A stretch of DNA of 64,000 bases from Endomychus coccineus (GCA_958510875.1 OY294068.1:16283282-16347281); one strand, 5' to 3'. Shown: positions 46,330-57,130, numbered from the stretch's first letter. Program-made: numbers and translations. Notes: a model not told the origin generated them from the sequence alone.

Positions 46330-47020
46330 TACTGCATTTATAAACTTCGATCAATCTAGAGGTGTGTGGTTTTTAATCTCTGCCCAACGTTTTTTGATGC
46401 TACTCAATGCCAAAAGTATACTTGTGAATAAAGAAACAACATCCAAGGAAATTAGTTGATGATTTACGGGTACGGATTGATTTTTTATAAATTCATTAAA
46501 ATGCCATGAGTCTTTCACATAAAATTCATTTTTTCCTTTTACATTATTGATAGATTTTGATAAAAATTTTGATAAATTGTAGGTAGGCGCACCAATATTA
46601 CTTACAATGGGTCTTAGAGGTATATCAGTATTATGTAGTTTCGGAAGCCTCTAGATATAAGGTGCTAGCCCCTTATGGCAAATTAATTTATTTTTCAATT
46701 CAATAGAGATTGTCTTATCTTTGTGCCAATTATTTATTAATTTATTCATGTTATTTTGTACTGATAACGTAGGGTCAGTTTTTAATTTTTTGTAAGTTGT
46801 TTCATCATTTAAAAAGTTTCCTATTTTGTTTTCGTAGTCATTTCTATGCATTATGACGGTTTTATTACACTTATCCGTGTTCAAAACTAATATTTGAGGG
46901 TTAGCATCTAAGAACTCTTTCGTTTTTTTCGTATGATAATTAAAACGATTTTTTGCAATACCTACTTCCACTTTCTGTTTTTTACGTATACTACATAGAC
47001 TAAATTGTAAGATACATTAA
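46326..47020 (-). pseudogene. Penelope-like reverse transcriptase fragment (PLE B)
   Basis: Minus strand, one frame with a single stop: KKQKVEVGIAKNRFNYHTKK, NPQILVLNTDKCNKTVIMHR (PLE N-terminal fingers), then GLAPYI-stop-RLPKLHN at 46651-46653, where relatives have YGLPKLHK. Then LRPIVSNIGAPTYNLSKFLS and LISLDVVSLFTSILLAL (first catalytic Asp motif), and IKKRWAEIKNHTPLDRSKFI. At 46326 the homology ends mid-palm, before GTAMGSP, where the telomere-repeat element begins. The sequence matches PLE A over the shared ~95 bp (13050-13146), so A and B are of one family and together span the RT. The break pattern is milder than in A. Confidence 0.9.
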
Positions 47021-49739
47021 CAACTGTAACTATTGCCAATCCCTTACTGTCGATTCCTAAAATTACACGACAGTGGAATGACTTTAAACGAAAATAATTT
47101 CAAAACAATCGTATTTTCTCATTTACAGAAACAAATAGAGTCACGAGGCGCCAGTAAATACACCTTTTGGGGCATCTGATATGAGATTTAATCTTGTTTA
47201 CAAACAAATGATGAATTGAGTGAATCAGCGGTAGTGCTTGTGATCCACCGAACAATACCAGAAAAGTAGATATTAGACCGGACGTCCGATTTCAATATGC
47301 GGAACCGCTAACCGTAAAACCAGATTATTAACAGGACCGATTGTTTTCCAATCAGGGATATTATGACTGCGGACGTTGAGTTCAACCAAGCTTGACGCAA
47401 CAAGGGGATGCATCCTGTTCACTGATTTTCTACCTCTTTGTCGTGGGTTTAATCGACGAATATGTTCTCCTCGGGACTATAAAGAGAAGAGTTTGTAGTG
47501 TACTATACAATACGTTTCAGATAAAGTGAAGGTGCATGGAATCTAATGCTATAAACAAGATGAGAACACGTGCATATCGGGATTGTGGAAAACTATCCCC
47601 TGAAGTAACGCAATTTCATTAAGATATTACGATGGAGTAGGTACCGCATTTTACAACATTCAAATCTCCTTGTGGGATACTGGGAATTGATTGAACCGTG
47701 TGTGATTCAAGGTTCTTTGTTTCCAACCAAGTTTCTAAAGACGATCATTGGAAATTTGATATAATTTGTATTTTACTAAACACATTTCGAGGGGTTACTC
47801 TTGTCAAGCAGGTATGGCAGACTCAATATTGATTTTTACGTAACATTGAATTATTTTTTAGTCTGGAGCCTATCAAGCGTTTTGGCCGTCTTTAGTCAAG
47901 AACGTTTTGGTCCACCCCAGCCCTAAAAAAAAACAGTAGTTCATAAATATATTTTTATTTCAAATTTTTGTATCATTACGATTGAATGAAAGAACAATTA
48001 CTCTGTTTTTATACCACTTTTAATGATAACATGAAAACATTGTTTTAACACCGAAGTATAATTATCAAACAGATGCAAAATTATGAAGTAAACACTAAGC
48101 ATAAATAGGGAATAAAGTATAATAGGGTTAACGAGATAACAATTAAAAGTAAGCGATCGAGGATATTCCAAAAGAGATCCCGAGAAACACAGTGTGAATT
48201 GAGAAATAATTTGTGCATTCTGATAATTATTATTTAATATTCTAAGAATTATTATAAATCTATTAATTCTAATTATTTATTAAGCTAATATTTATTTTTC
48301 ATAATTCTTTTTCAATACAAATAAAATATAATTGAATGATGAGTTGAACATTATTTCTCCTGGCTAGTTCAGCCACGGCACGACTACTTTTAAGGGAGTT
48401 AAAAATTCCATTAATAAAAAGAACCTTGGATAGGAAAACTTGAAATCTGTTACTACTGATGGAGGCAAAAACATGTGTGGTAAAAATAAAAAGGTGGTTG
48501 CTCTTGTGTCAAAGGCTGTAGAAAATGATGGTGGGATTAGACAAAACATATGAACGAACTGAATTTGAAATTGCAAGGAGAAAACCAGCTTCTCCCTGAT
48601 TTATACAATAATATCTTCTCTCGAGTTTCGTGCATCATAAAATAATCGATTGGCGCCATTAAATCACAGATGTCAGTCACAGTCACATTCCAAGTTTAAT
48701 TATCTATAATTCCAAGTGGAAACCATTAATAACATTATTAAAGCAATTAAAAACCCAGAACGCATAGAACGTTACAAACCTGACAACAATGACTGACCTT
48801 GATCCATGACGTCATATGATTTTTAACGTAATTAAAATATATAGACATAGGAAACTGTAGCTTAGACTACGAACGGAATTCTAATGAAATATTGTTCGTT
48901 GATTCAGGTTGCATTAATTACTGAAATTGTAAAGATAATATAGTAACTGAATAATAATAATAATTCCCGTAAAACATATGAAATCATGTAATAATAGATT
49001 TACAAAACGAAACAGTGAAAGAAACTTTCAGGTCCGACAAATGTCTGGGGAGTAGCTATAGAATGTCCAGTAGTAAATGTTAACAGAAAAGGTAACCTTT
49101 GCTAAAGTTCATCCTAACTTGAATATCTGCCTACGAAACAATCATACATTATTTTACCCAAGAGTCCAACATTAGGCCTGAAGTTTGATAAAATTATTGC
49201 ACAAAACTTTCCGAGTGAACGATTAAAATATGATGCGAGACTGCTCTAAATTCACACAATGCCTCCCGGATACTCTTGGGGCTCGTAACGCGGCCCACCG
49301 AAAGAAAGATTGCCATTTGGAAAACAATTTTTCCACCTTACTGTTAAAGTTGCATGAAGAAGAGTTTCCTATGTAAATAGAATTTATTGGAGCACAGTCG
49401 CGTGTGAATAATACGTAATATCGATAGATTCCACAAATATGAAATGAAGACAGCTAAGGTGTAGAGTTGGAATCAATAATTCAGAGTGATCTTGAAGCGA
49501 ATCATTTCTTGATTTTGTTTGAACATTGTTGGACTTCGGTTTTGTAAATGACATTATTTCTCTAGATGAATTCATGATAGATAATGGAATAGATTGTTGA
49601 CTGTTTCAAAAGAGGAAGGAAAATAATTAAGCTAAATCGTTCCTCAATATTTAGCACCGGAGAACATAATGGCATAACCTGTTGCGGGATAAAAAATGGT
49701 ATAGGTGATGTAACAATATACGCTCATCATTCGCTTAGC
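47021..49739. other. no recognised gene
   Basis: About 2.7 kb without recognisable coding or repeat sequence. 47930-48360 is very AT-rich. The frames at 48364-48576 and 49384-49575 (minus) have no family resemblance. Confidence 0.4.
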
Positions 49740-50290
49740 AGTTTTCTTTTTATTGGAATCCTGTTGATCTCTGCTGACGAAAGTAATATTGTTGGTCGTT
49801 GACGATTTTGGTGCTCTCTTGGTATTGGATGAGTTCGTTGCTGATTGCTTTCTCCATCACTTTAGAGATCATAGACAATAGTGCAATATGTCTAATTATC
49901 AGGGAGGGTTTTCTTCCCTCTTTTTAGAATTGGTTGAACTCTAGCTGTTTTCCAGATGAAAGGAAACATACCAAGTTTGTATTAAAGGGTAAACGAGCTG
50001 CAGAAAATTGGTGTTAGTTCAGGCGCACATTGAGAACGACATGTGGAATTCCATAGCCTTTTTGATATTGAGATCAAGCAAACTATGCCTAATTGTGCGC
50101 AGACAAGATACAATTTCAGGCATATGGATATCGATGGCATCAACCCATCCCTTGTAGATCCAAAGTAAAATGCGAATATTTCAGCAGAAAGATTGGCTTT
50201 TTCTTGTGGTGTAGTATAGCCAATTTGCCAATTATCTTTGGTTAGGAAAGGGAATGAACTGGAAGTACAATGAAATCGAATAGACAAAAC
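49740..50290 (-). pseudogene. LINE reverse transcriptase N-terminal (fingers) relic, Jockey-like
   Basis: Minus strand: TPQEKANLSAEIFAF, then CAPELTPIFCSSFTL-stop-YKLGMFPFIWKTARVQPILK and LPDN, which match the block CAPELxPxLxxLFxxSLxxGxFPxxWKxAxVxPIxK...NYRPI of non-LTR RTs. A few residues of the following helix (KVMEKAI) remain before decay. The 62.7 kb relic begins with the same MEKAI segment, so these two relics could be consecutive parts of one family. Several stops; the catalytic palm is absent. Confidence 0.8.
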
Positions 50291-50382
50291 AATGGTGTCG
50301 TATTATCAACTGAGGTTACACGATACTTAACTTGTTATGTTTGGAAAAAATGATCATGGCTTTCCTATTGAGTGCATCAATG

Positions 50383-50640
50383 TCACTTATAATACAGAAT
50401 ATTCTGTATCCAATTTGTTCTATTCCCAAAATAATTGAGTAAATTTACTACTGTACTTCTACTAGAATCTTGGTCTGTTATTGCTGTTAAGATGAAATTT
50501 TTCACAGGGACAGCCGATATCCATTGTTTCCGTAGTTCATTATCTTCAACAAAACTGAACATTTGAACTTTTGGGTCATTGTTTAACATTTATTCGGCAT
50601 AAGTAAGAAACGTCAGTACCACACAACATGCACTCGTGAA
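50383..50640 (-). pseudogene. second THAP-domain relic with its zinc-binding start deleted
   Basis: The frame reads MLNNDPKVQMFSFVEDNELR and KQWISAVP. This is the middle of a THAP domain (VxxFSFPxDxxLRxxWxxAV), followed by about 30 residues of loosely similar tail. The upstream Cys-x-x-Cys segment present at 21.9 kb is missing: the DNA jumps from ATTGTT to the leader CATTTATTCGGCATAAGTA, removing roughly 35 bp. Both relics derive from related genes or elements. The domain normally binds DNA through a C2CH zinc finger; this copy could not fold properly. Confidence 0.7.
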
Positions 50641-51043
50641 GCCATATTGCAAAGTACTACATTCAGTCATAATACATCATTTAGAAAAACAATCTACTGT
50701 TGAACTCAGTTAAATACTGTAGTGCACTGATTAAACAATATTCAAACACTCTGTGATAACCAGGTTTTTGCGGGTTGTAGCTGATGATAATCATGTCGGG
50801 AGAAATTATAACATGGTTGATTCTCTTAATTATGTAATTAATTCCCTTCATTATGTAATTAATAGCACTATATACAAATTTAATAATGAATTGCTGAGAC
50901 TTTTACTTCTTAATGACTTCTAATAACTTTAAAACTTCTTAATACTGATTGATTTAATGGATGGTCTACAGATATATTAACACTTTATTATAGAGGGATT
51001 ACAAAATCGTCGCCATGTTGTTTTATTGGTCTATGCAAATGGG
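50641..51043. other. no recognised feature
   Basis: AT-rich spacer between the THAP relic and telomere-repeat element copy 3; includes near-duplicate strings TTATGTAATTAATTCCC and TTATGTAATTAATAGC (50830-50866). Confidence 0.4.
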
Positions 51044-51568
51044 TCGACATAAATTGAATCCCAGGTATGTACCTGGTTGTCAGGTCAGATAATAAGATTG
51101 TAGTACCTGCTTCCTAGGTCAACCACCGTTCTGTAAGCAAGTATTTGCACAATAATCAATAATGATTGCTCATTGTACCCCCTTTGTTTCTAAACTACCT
51201 AACCTAAATTTGTTGATATGGAATGCAAATATGGTAATCGCGCCATTCTTAATACTCTTAATAACCAATAATGATTGTTTATTGTACACTCTTTGTTTCT
51301 AACCTATCCTAACCTAACCTGACCTAACCTAACCTGACCTAACCTAACCTAACCTAACCTAACCTAACCTAACCTAACCTAACCTAACCTAACCTAACCT
51401 AACCTAACCTAACCTAACTTTGTTGATATAGAATGCAAATATTGTAATCGCGCTAATTTTAACTATCTTTTCTAAGAATATTCTGAGAATTATTTTGAAA
51501 TTGATTTTATCAGTGGGATTGAATTTAAGTAGGAATATGGAAATGGGACTAAATTTACGTTTTCCGAA
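51044..51568 (+). mobile_element. telomere-repeat-bearing element, copy 3, with the longest (CCTAA)n array
   Basis: Left end CGACATAAATTGAATCCC, then TCAGGTCA, GTAGTACCTGCT and TTCTGTAAGCAAGTATTTGC as in copy 2. Two blocks follow. The second contains about 24 consecutive 5-bp units at 51299-51418: a few CCTGA variants at the start, then uninterrupted CCTAA. The right end is GGGACTAAATTTACGTTTTCC. The uninterrupted part suggests recent expansion or gene conversion. Confidence 0.85.
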
Positions 51569-51889
51569 TGCAGATCAATACGGTTGTAACCTCGGTTTGA
51601 CTTAAAATATACTCGTTCCTTCTGTTGCGTATCATGATCAACACATAACACTTTATTTTCTTATTACTATTTGGATATCGTTACCTTGTATGTTTGCTAG
51701 GTCACGGTATTGAATCTTTATTTATTTAAGAAAATAGAGCACTATACATACATAATTGAACAGATTAAGGATTTCTCGAAGATAACTGCCCCATCATTCC
51801 ATTACAACTCATACTGAAATTAATATTTGAGAGTCCATGGTTCAATGTGGGTTGAATTAATTTTCATCTGAGAAATGTTTGCATAGCTG
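51569..51889. other. spacer, no feature seen
   Basis: AT-rich; the phrase GGTTCAATGTGGGTTGAATT with TTTGAGAAATGTTTGCATA-like sequence at 51840-51885 recurs at 52137-52195, bracketing copy 4. Confidence 0.45.
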
Positions 51890-52150
51890 AAGATAACCTA
51901 AACTAACTTAACCTTACCTAACATATCATAATAACCAATAATAATTTGTTTATTGTAACCCCTTTGTTTCTAACCTACCTAACCTAACTTTGTGATATAG
52001 AATGCAAATATTGGAATCGCGCTAATCTTAACATTCTCATAATAACCAATAATGATTGTTCATCGTATCCCATTTGATTGTAACCCAACCTAACCTAGCC
52101 TTACCTAACCTACTAACCTAATTTTGTTGATATAGGATGGTTCAATGTAG
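51890..52150 (+). mobile_element. telomere-repeat-bearing element, copy 4 (internal part only)
   Basis: Two blocks of AATAACCAATAAT..TTG + CCCCTTTGTTTCTAACCTA + GATATAGAATGCAAATATTG + AATCGCGCTAATCTTAACAT are present without the terminal parts. The CCTAA tracts are short and impure. Flanking sequence is duplicated (GAGAAATGTTTGCATA at about 51867 and 52181). Confidence 0.75.
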
Positions 52151-52964
52151 TATATATATAGGTTGCATAAATTTTCATTTGAGAAATGTTTGCATATGCC
52201 CAATAGCTGTAGGGAAAGCCAACTCCCTCGGTGGTATTTATGAAAATATGGATGTATTATAGGTATTCTAATATTTTAATTTACTTTTCCCTTATTTGTT
52301 GTTTCGTTTAGAAGGAATGGAAACATTGCAATTGCAAATGCAAATAATGTTCAAAGTTAAGTATGTTGTGCACTCAAGTTTGGTTTTGTCTTCAACGGTT
52401 TAAGTTGGAGCATTGTGTCACCGTACGCTATTGTTCGTGCATAACAAGACTGAGTTTCGACTTGATGCAAACGTCCCTACTCGTAAAATTTAAGCTCAAG
52501 GGAATATTATGGAGCGTTCAAATCAAGTTTACGATCTCCATTTTTACTACGTTAATTGTGATCAAATGGGATTGCACTAGACAAACTTTTGGTTCTCCAG
52601 GTTAACAGGGACAACACGTCCATTAGTCACAGACCGCTGTTTCGTTATAGGTATGCAAATGGTAATTCTATTGATAGCTGAAAGTTATGTCTTTTGAACA
52701 GAATTGAACACATCTGTGGTAAGTATAACTAAAAGCTACTACACAGATCTCATTGGTATAGATGGTAGAGCGGCGGAAAAATCAATGACTATGAGGGAAG
52801 AGGCTTTAAAAAGCTACACCAGAATCATAGGTCAAGAATATTGAATTGAATAATGAGCGCCACGATATTTCCGAAATTTTCAAACAATATTCTCTCTGGC
52901 GTCACTTATAATTTTGACATTTCAAAATGAACATGTAACGTGTAAATTCCACTTAACGGCTTAG
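52151..52964. other. no recognised gene
   Basis: The plus frame 52363-52605 (80 codons) shows no family resemblance. Confidence 0.4.
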
Positions 52965-53110
52965 AAATGGCCGCTGTAGTACAATCGGTTAACTCCTGTG
53001 ACGTCAGCTATGCTGGACCGTATATTCTAAGAGTCATGGACCGTATATTCTAAGGGTCATGGTTGTTCGGTATCAGATCCGCTTCTATTCCGAGGATGTT
53101 CTGTGAGACA
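52965..53110 (+). repeat. possible tRNA-derived SINE head
   Basis: GCTGTAGTACAATCGGTTAA resembles an RNA polymerase III A box with D-arm, followed ~70 bp later by GGTTGTTCGGTATCAGATCC, a degraded B box. Between them a 27-bp segment (CTGGACCGTATATTCTAAG...) is directly duplicated. No A-tail or second copy is visible. Confidence 0.4.
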
Positions 53111-54164
53111 ACGAGAAAGCCGGAAAGGCGAGAATATGGCGACACTTCTGGTCAATCGTTCAAGTGAGAAGTGCGTCGCTAGGTTATTTTCAACAGGGAG
53201 GTGATACTAAGCTTGTTGTTTGGAACCAAATTCTGGGAATGTTCTTCCGTTGAAAACAAAGACATCAATTACCAATTTGGAAAGAAATATTTGGAATTAA
53301 TTGGGTAATCTGAATCTAGTTTCAACGTGGCTGGTTGTGAACGATAGTAAAGTTTGTCTTATTGGAAGGAAAAACCCTATCGTGATAGAGAGTTCTTCTT
53401 CTTCCTCTTCTTTTTTGTCTATATTGGGGAAAATTCAACAAGAAGTGTGTTGAGGATTGCTTGAATCTGCTGTGGAAAGATTACTTAGGAGTCGCTGATT
53501 TAATTGTGCTGTACAATCGTGGAAACGGTATTGCAATTGTGACAGGGACCCCTACATGAAGGTGAAGTAATTAATCATCACCAAGCAAATACAACATCCA
53601 GCTCTCACCAGGTCAGATTATCGATTGTGGTTTTATGTAAAAATTTAAATAATCATTGAGTATTGTATATTATGTAAATTCAACTGTTCACTTGTTTAAA
53701 TGATTTAAGTAACTAATTTCATCCATATTTTCAATTCATTCGCTTCATATCTCATCAATATAAGTGCTGTCATAAATTATATCAATATTAGTATTTCAAA
53801 GTAAATTTCATTCTGGGTACAGGTCTTTTATTTTCTTTTCTTTCAGGGTAATTTAACCTGGGGACTTGAGTATTTGTATCCCCTAGTTATATTCATCATT
53901 CATTGGTTGGTTAAAATACTCTGGCGCCCAAGTTTTTAACATCTAAAATATAACCCACGACCATCTTCACTGTAGCTGTCGGCAATCAAGTGATAAAATA
54001 GAGCTTTAGCTTATCCTTTAGTAAGAGTAAATTGTAACCCTTACAAACATTGAAGAATTAAACGAAAATCAACACAATAACAAAAAGGAAAGATAATTCA
54101 TGATAAAATTTTACGCGTTTTTCCAGAATTTTTTTTTAAAACATTTCAAATATGAAAACCGTGA
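53111..54164. other. no recognised gene; pyrimidine tract
   Basis: A TTCTTC-rich tract lies at 53393-53418. The rest is unassigned. Confidence 0.4.
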
Positions 54165-54440
54165 TCAGCGACCCAAAAAAACCCTATAGCGACCTTTCAC
54201 ACGATCATTCCAACAAAATTGGAACATTTTCATTCCAGTTTTCCATAGTCATCCGGGAATTTTCATGGTTTTCCATTATTCGTAATCGTTATACGTGACT
54301 GGTAATCTTGATATTGTAGAAAACGCAAATCGCGTGAAAAATGACCAAATTTTCCCGTTTTCCCGGCTGTGGTATGAATTTTCCAGGAAAATGCCATCGG
54401 ATTCATGATCAGTGACCTAAAAAACCTACTAGACCCCATT
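54165..54440 (-). repeat. decayed foldback-kernel repeat, two units
   Basis: GTGATCAGCGACCCAAAAAA (54161-54180) and ATGATCAGTGACCTAAAAAA (54407-54426) match the FB1/FB2 kernel in the right-arm orientation, about 246 bp apart. The sequence between contains TTTTCC..TTTTCCCGG strings like the FB2 units. No inverted arms are seen. Confidence 0.5.
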
Positions 54441-56087
54441 TTAGAGGCTCAACTATCATTTTTTCAAAAATTAAATATCAGTCTAACAATGAGAGTGAGA
54501 ATTTGGGGTATTTTATAGTATAGGGGTGATAGAGGAGAGGTTAGCAGGCTGGTAGACAGTCACGAATGACCTTAAGGGTTCATACAATATGATGTAGAAA
54601 TTTTTTTTTGAATCCGACTGTCTGTACAAAACTTAGTTAGTCTCCCAGCTCACGGACTGAACTATTTATGTAATACGTTTATTGTGACACTACAGGAATA
54701 GGTTTATTACCATGAGTTCATAGTTTCTTTATGTTCAGAACCTATATAATATTCTAATCATTTTCTGAAAACTCATAATTTTAAGAAGTTACTGCCACTC
54801 GAGCAAGCTTAAAACAACGACCGCTCTGGTAGTAACTTTTATTGCAACTGTAAACTTCATTTTTAATTATTGCAGGAATAACTTCAACTGAACTGGTAAG
54901 CAGTTAAAACCTGTCAACCAAATAAAATATATAGCGCTTAGGTAATAAAGCCCACAATAAAAATCTGTAGGATACAATGTGGATAATATACCGATGTGTA
55001 TGAAGCGGCTTTTAATCCAATTTTGCTTATAAGAATTATGGTACGTATACGTGGAATATTTTCGACAATTATTTGACCATTTCTATCGTTTATTACTTTC
55101 TATGTTCGGAAACCGTTAATCGACTTTCGAAAACGATTAATGACTGACATTTATGTGGGCAGTTGCTACCATAAAATTCATGATATTAATTTTCAGCGTA
55201 GATATGAAATGATCCCCACTAAACTCTCTGTTTAAGGATTTTCATATTATCAAATACAGTGCCGACAAGCTTAAGTTTTTCCCCACTATATGAAACAATA
55301 ATAACACACGATGTCCAACAAACTATTATAATTTACAAGAACTGATTGTACCATTATGTTAGTGTTTTCCTGGTTATAAATAGATATCATATCCATACAT
55401 TCAACCTGCAGAAGTGTCCAAACTTAATATTTAAAAATTGGCCTCATTCAAGTAGATATAATCCCAAATCTATAATTTTCTTGCAGAAGATGCAGCAAGA
55501 CTCTTAATCTAAACGCTTTCCACGTTAAGAAAAAAATGACGTCATGGCTCAAGGTCAGCCTTGGTTCTCAGGCTCAGCATGTTGTGAATCTTTTTGATTA
55601 CAACTAGCCATTTCATTCTATAAACTGTGTTACACACAAATTTAGGAGCTTTTTCTTACATCAAATGAAACAAATCATTCATAATGTTATATGTAATACA
55701 CAAACTGTAGTGTTTGCCAAATGTGTGAAAAATATAGAGTACCTACTTACTGGTTTAACATCATGCATCGTATCCAAATTCAATAGAAAATATATTTAAC
55801 CCAAAGACAGTGAATGGCTAAAAGTATTTTTCAGAAGGTTTATTTCTTATTTATCAAAGTTTAATCGATCGATTATTACAATAACACTGATCTTAAACCT
55901 GAAAGATTTAGATAAAGATATCCAAAACTTACTTTCAGCTTTAAGTCAATATTATCAATACATATTGAAGTTAAAGTAAGTCAAAATACCCGATTATTAA
56001 AATCAAATCCATGTACGTTTTCCAAATCTACATTCGTTAATCTCAGTATGAGTTTAATATTTCAAGAAATATTCAAGTAGAATCAAT
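54441..56087. other. no recognised gene
   Basis: AT-rich. The last 12 bp (AGTAGAATCAAT, 56076-56087) are the left copy of the PLE C target-site duplication. Confidence 0.4.
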
Positions 56088-56172
56088 AATATAATAAGAT
56101 TCTTGACCCAGTATGAATTATATAAAAAATTCTCGGGAATTAGGTCACATTAACACTGTGTTATAAATGTTC

Positions 56173-56214
56173 GTCTTTACGTACGTTTCGGGCTCACGAC
56201 CATCATCAGAAGAC
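56173..56214 (-). ncRNA. hammerhead ribozyme motif, PLE C 3' end
   Basis: Same layout as the PLE A motif: GUCUU, CUGAUGA, extra U, stem II GGUC-GUGA-GCCC, GAAA, ACG-UA-CGU, A, AAGAC. Stem II has one U-C mismatch here that the copy at the other end lacks, so this one may be weaker. On the element's coding strand it sits downstream of the endonuclease. Confidence 0.65.
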
Positions 56215-56585
56215 TTATTTTGTTAAAAAGGGGTTAACTAAAACTAATTAGCACAAGCGTCCATATCGCACAATTTTCAATCAAAAAGCTCACGCCGTCG
56301 AAACGAACAGAACCACGAATAATCCAAAATTGTATCGTTAATATTAAAGTATAGATTTTTTTGTAACAAGAAACCACCGTTAAGTAATATTCTCATAATG
56401 TACAAACGCATATTGCTATGGTCTCAAAGCAACTGGAGTTCGAAGCTATTTGTTTGTAATAACTCGACCCAGATGTAGATTTATGACGTACTTGAAAAGG
56501 TTTTAGACCTGCATTGGAATTTAGTTTACTTTAAGCGTTCTTCCTAAAATATACTTTTAACATTATAAAGACGTATGTAGGAGTT

Positions 56586-57013
56586 TTAATTAATCAAGTT
56601 AGTATAAATCTGACTCAATCCCTGAATATCATTCCTATGATTTACAGAATTTGTATCCCTTTTTATGTGAATCATCTCCAGGATAGATCTTTTATAATAA
56701 TTGGTTTCTTTAGCTAAAATATTAACATTTTTGTAATCAAATTGATGGTTATAATCAAAACAGTGCTTAGCAAGGGCGGTGGAATTTTCTAAGTTATTAT
56801 TTCTTGTGCTATACTTATGGCCGTACATTCTTTTTTGTAAATATTGTTTAGAGATTCCAGTATAAGTTCAATCACAATCTAAGCAATTCAATTTATATAC
56901 TGTGTGGGTTTGTTTGTCTTTAGGTATTACAGGTTTTAGATTTGAGGAATATTTCCCAACACAGTTAGTAGGTTTATGCGCAACATTTATACCGTACTTT
57001 TTCAAACATTTTC
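56586..57013 (-). pseudogene. GIY-YIG endonuclease domain of PLE C
   Basis: Minus strand: LKKYGINVAHKPTNCVGKY, then HTVYKLNCLDCD-stop-TYTGISKQYL, a degenerate GIY-YIG start (VYK for GIY; YTG for YIG), then KRMYGHKYS, ALAKHCFDYNHQFDYKNVNI (the second block with conserved His and Asn), KRSILEMIHI and the terminus at 56586. The frame runs from about 57008 with one in-frame TGA at 56868-56870. Length is about 140 residues, right for the PLE endonuclease. The domain nicks DNA for insertion. The single stop and degenerate motif argue against activity of this copy. Confidence 0.85.
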
Positions 57014-57023
57014 AACAAAATAA

Positions 57024-57065
57024 GTCTTCTGATGATGGTCGTGAGACCGAAACGTACGTAAAGAC
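57024..57065 (+). ncRNA. hammerhead ribozyme motif, PLE C opposite end
   Basis: GUCUU at 57024-57028, CUGAUGA at 57029-57035, extra U 57036, stem II GGUC (57037-57040) / GACC (57045-57048) closed by a GUGA tetraloop, GAAA at 57049-57052, CGUACGU, A at 57060, AAGAC at 57061-57065 closing a 5-bp stem I. Predicted cleavage is after A57060. Relative to textbook hammerheads the only irregularity is the U between CUGAUGA and stem II, and stem III is minimal. Confidence 0.7.
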
Positions 57066-57130
57066 GAACATTTATAACAGAGTGTTAATGTGACCTAATT
57101 CCCGAGAATTTTTTATATAGTAGAATCAAT

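Larger units (their letters stand above)
56088..57118 (-). mobile_element. compact Penelope-like element (PLE C) with inverted hammerhead-bearing ends
   Basis: A 12-bp direct repeat AGTAGAATCAAT flanks the unit (56076-56087 and 57119-57130). Inside are 106-bp inverted repeats, 56119-56224 and 57014-57119, that differ at only two positions and begin TATATAAAAAATTCTCGGG. Each contains a complete hammerhead core pointing outward from the centre. A 31-bp tail (56088-56118) lies outside the left repeat only, reminiscent of the short extension described for Penelope copies. The interior encodes just a GIY-YIG endonuclease domain on the minus strand. In full PLEs a reverse transcriptase would precede it; here the right inverted repeat replaces it, joining directly to the linker codons. 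This may be a 5'-truncated copy whose end was completed by an inverted terminal repeat. Confidence 0.85.

Noticed and set aside
16385..51418. (CCTAA)n tracts as a chromosome end or interstitial telomere fusion scar
   Set aside because: The tracts are short, recur four times with a shared spacer and terminal sequence and do not invert at a fusion point, so a dispersed element explains them better.
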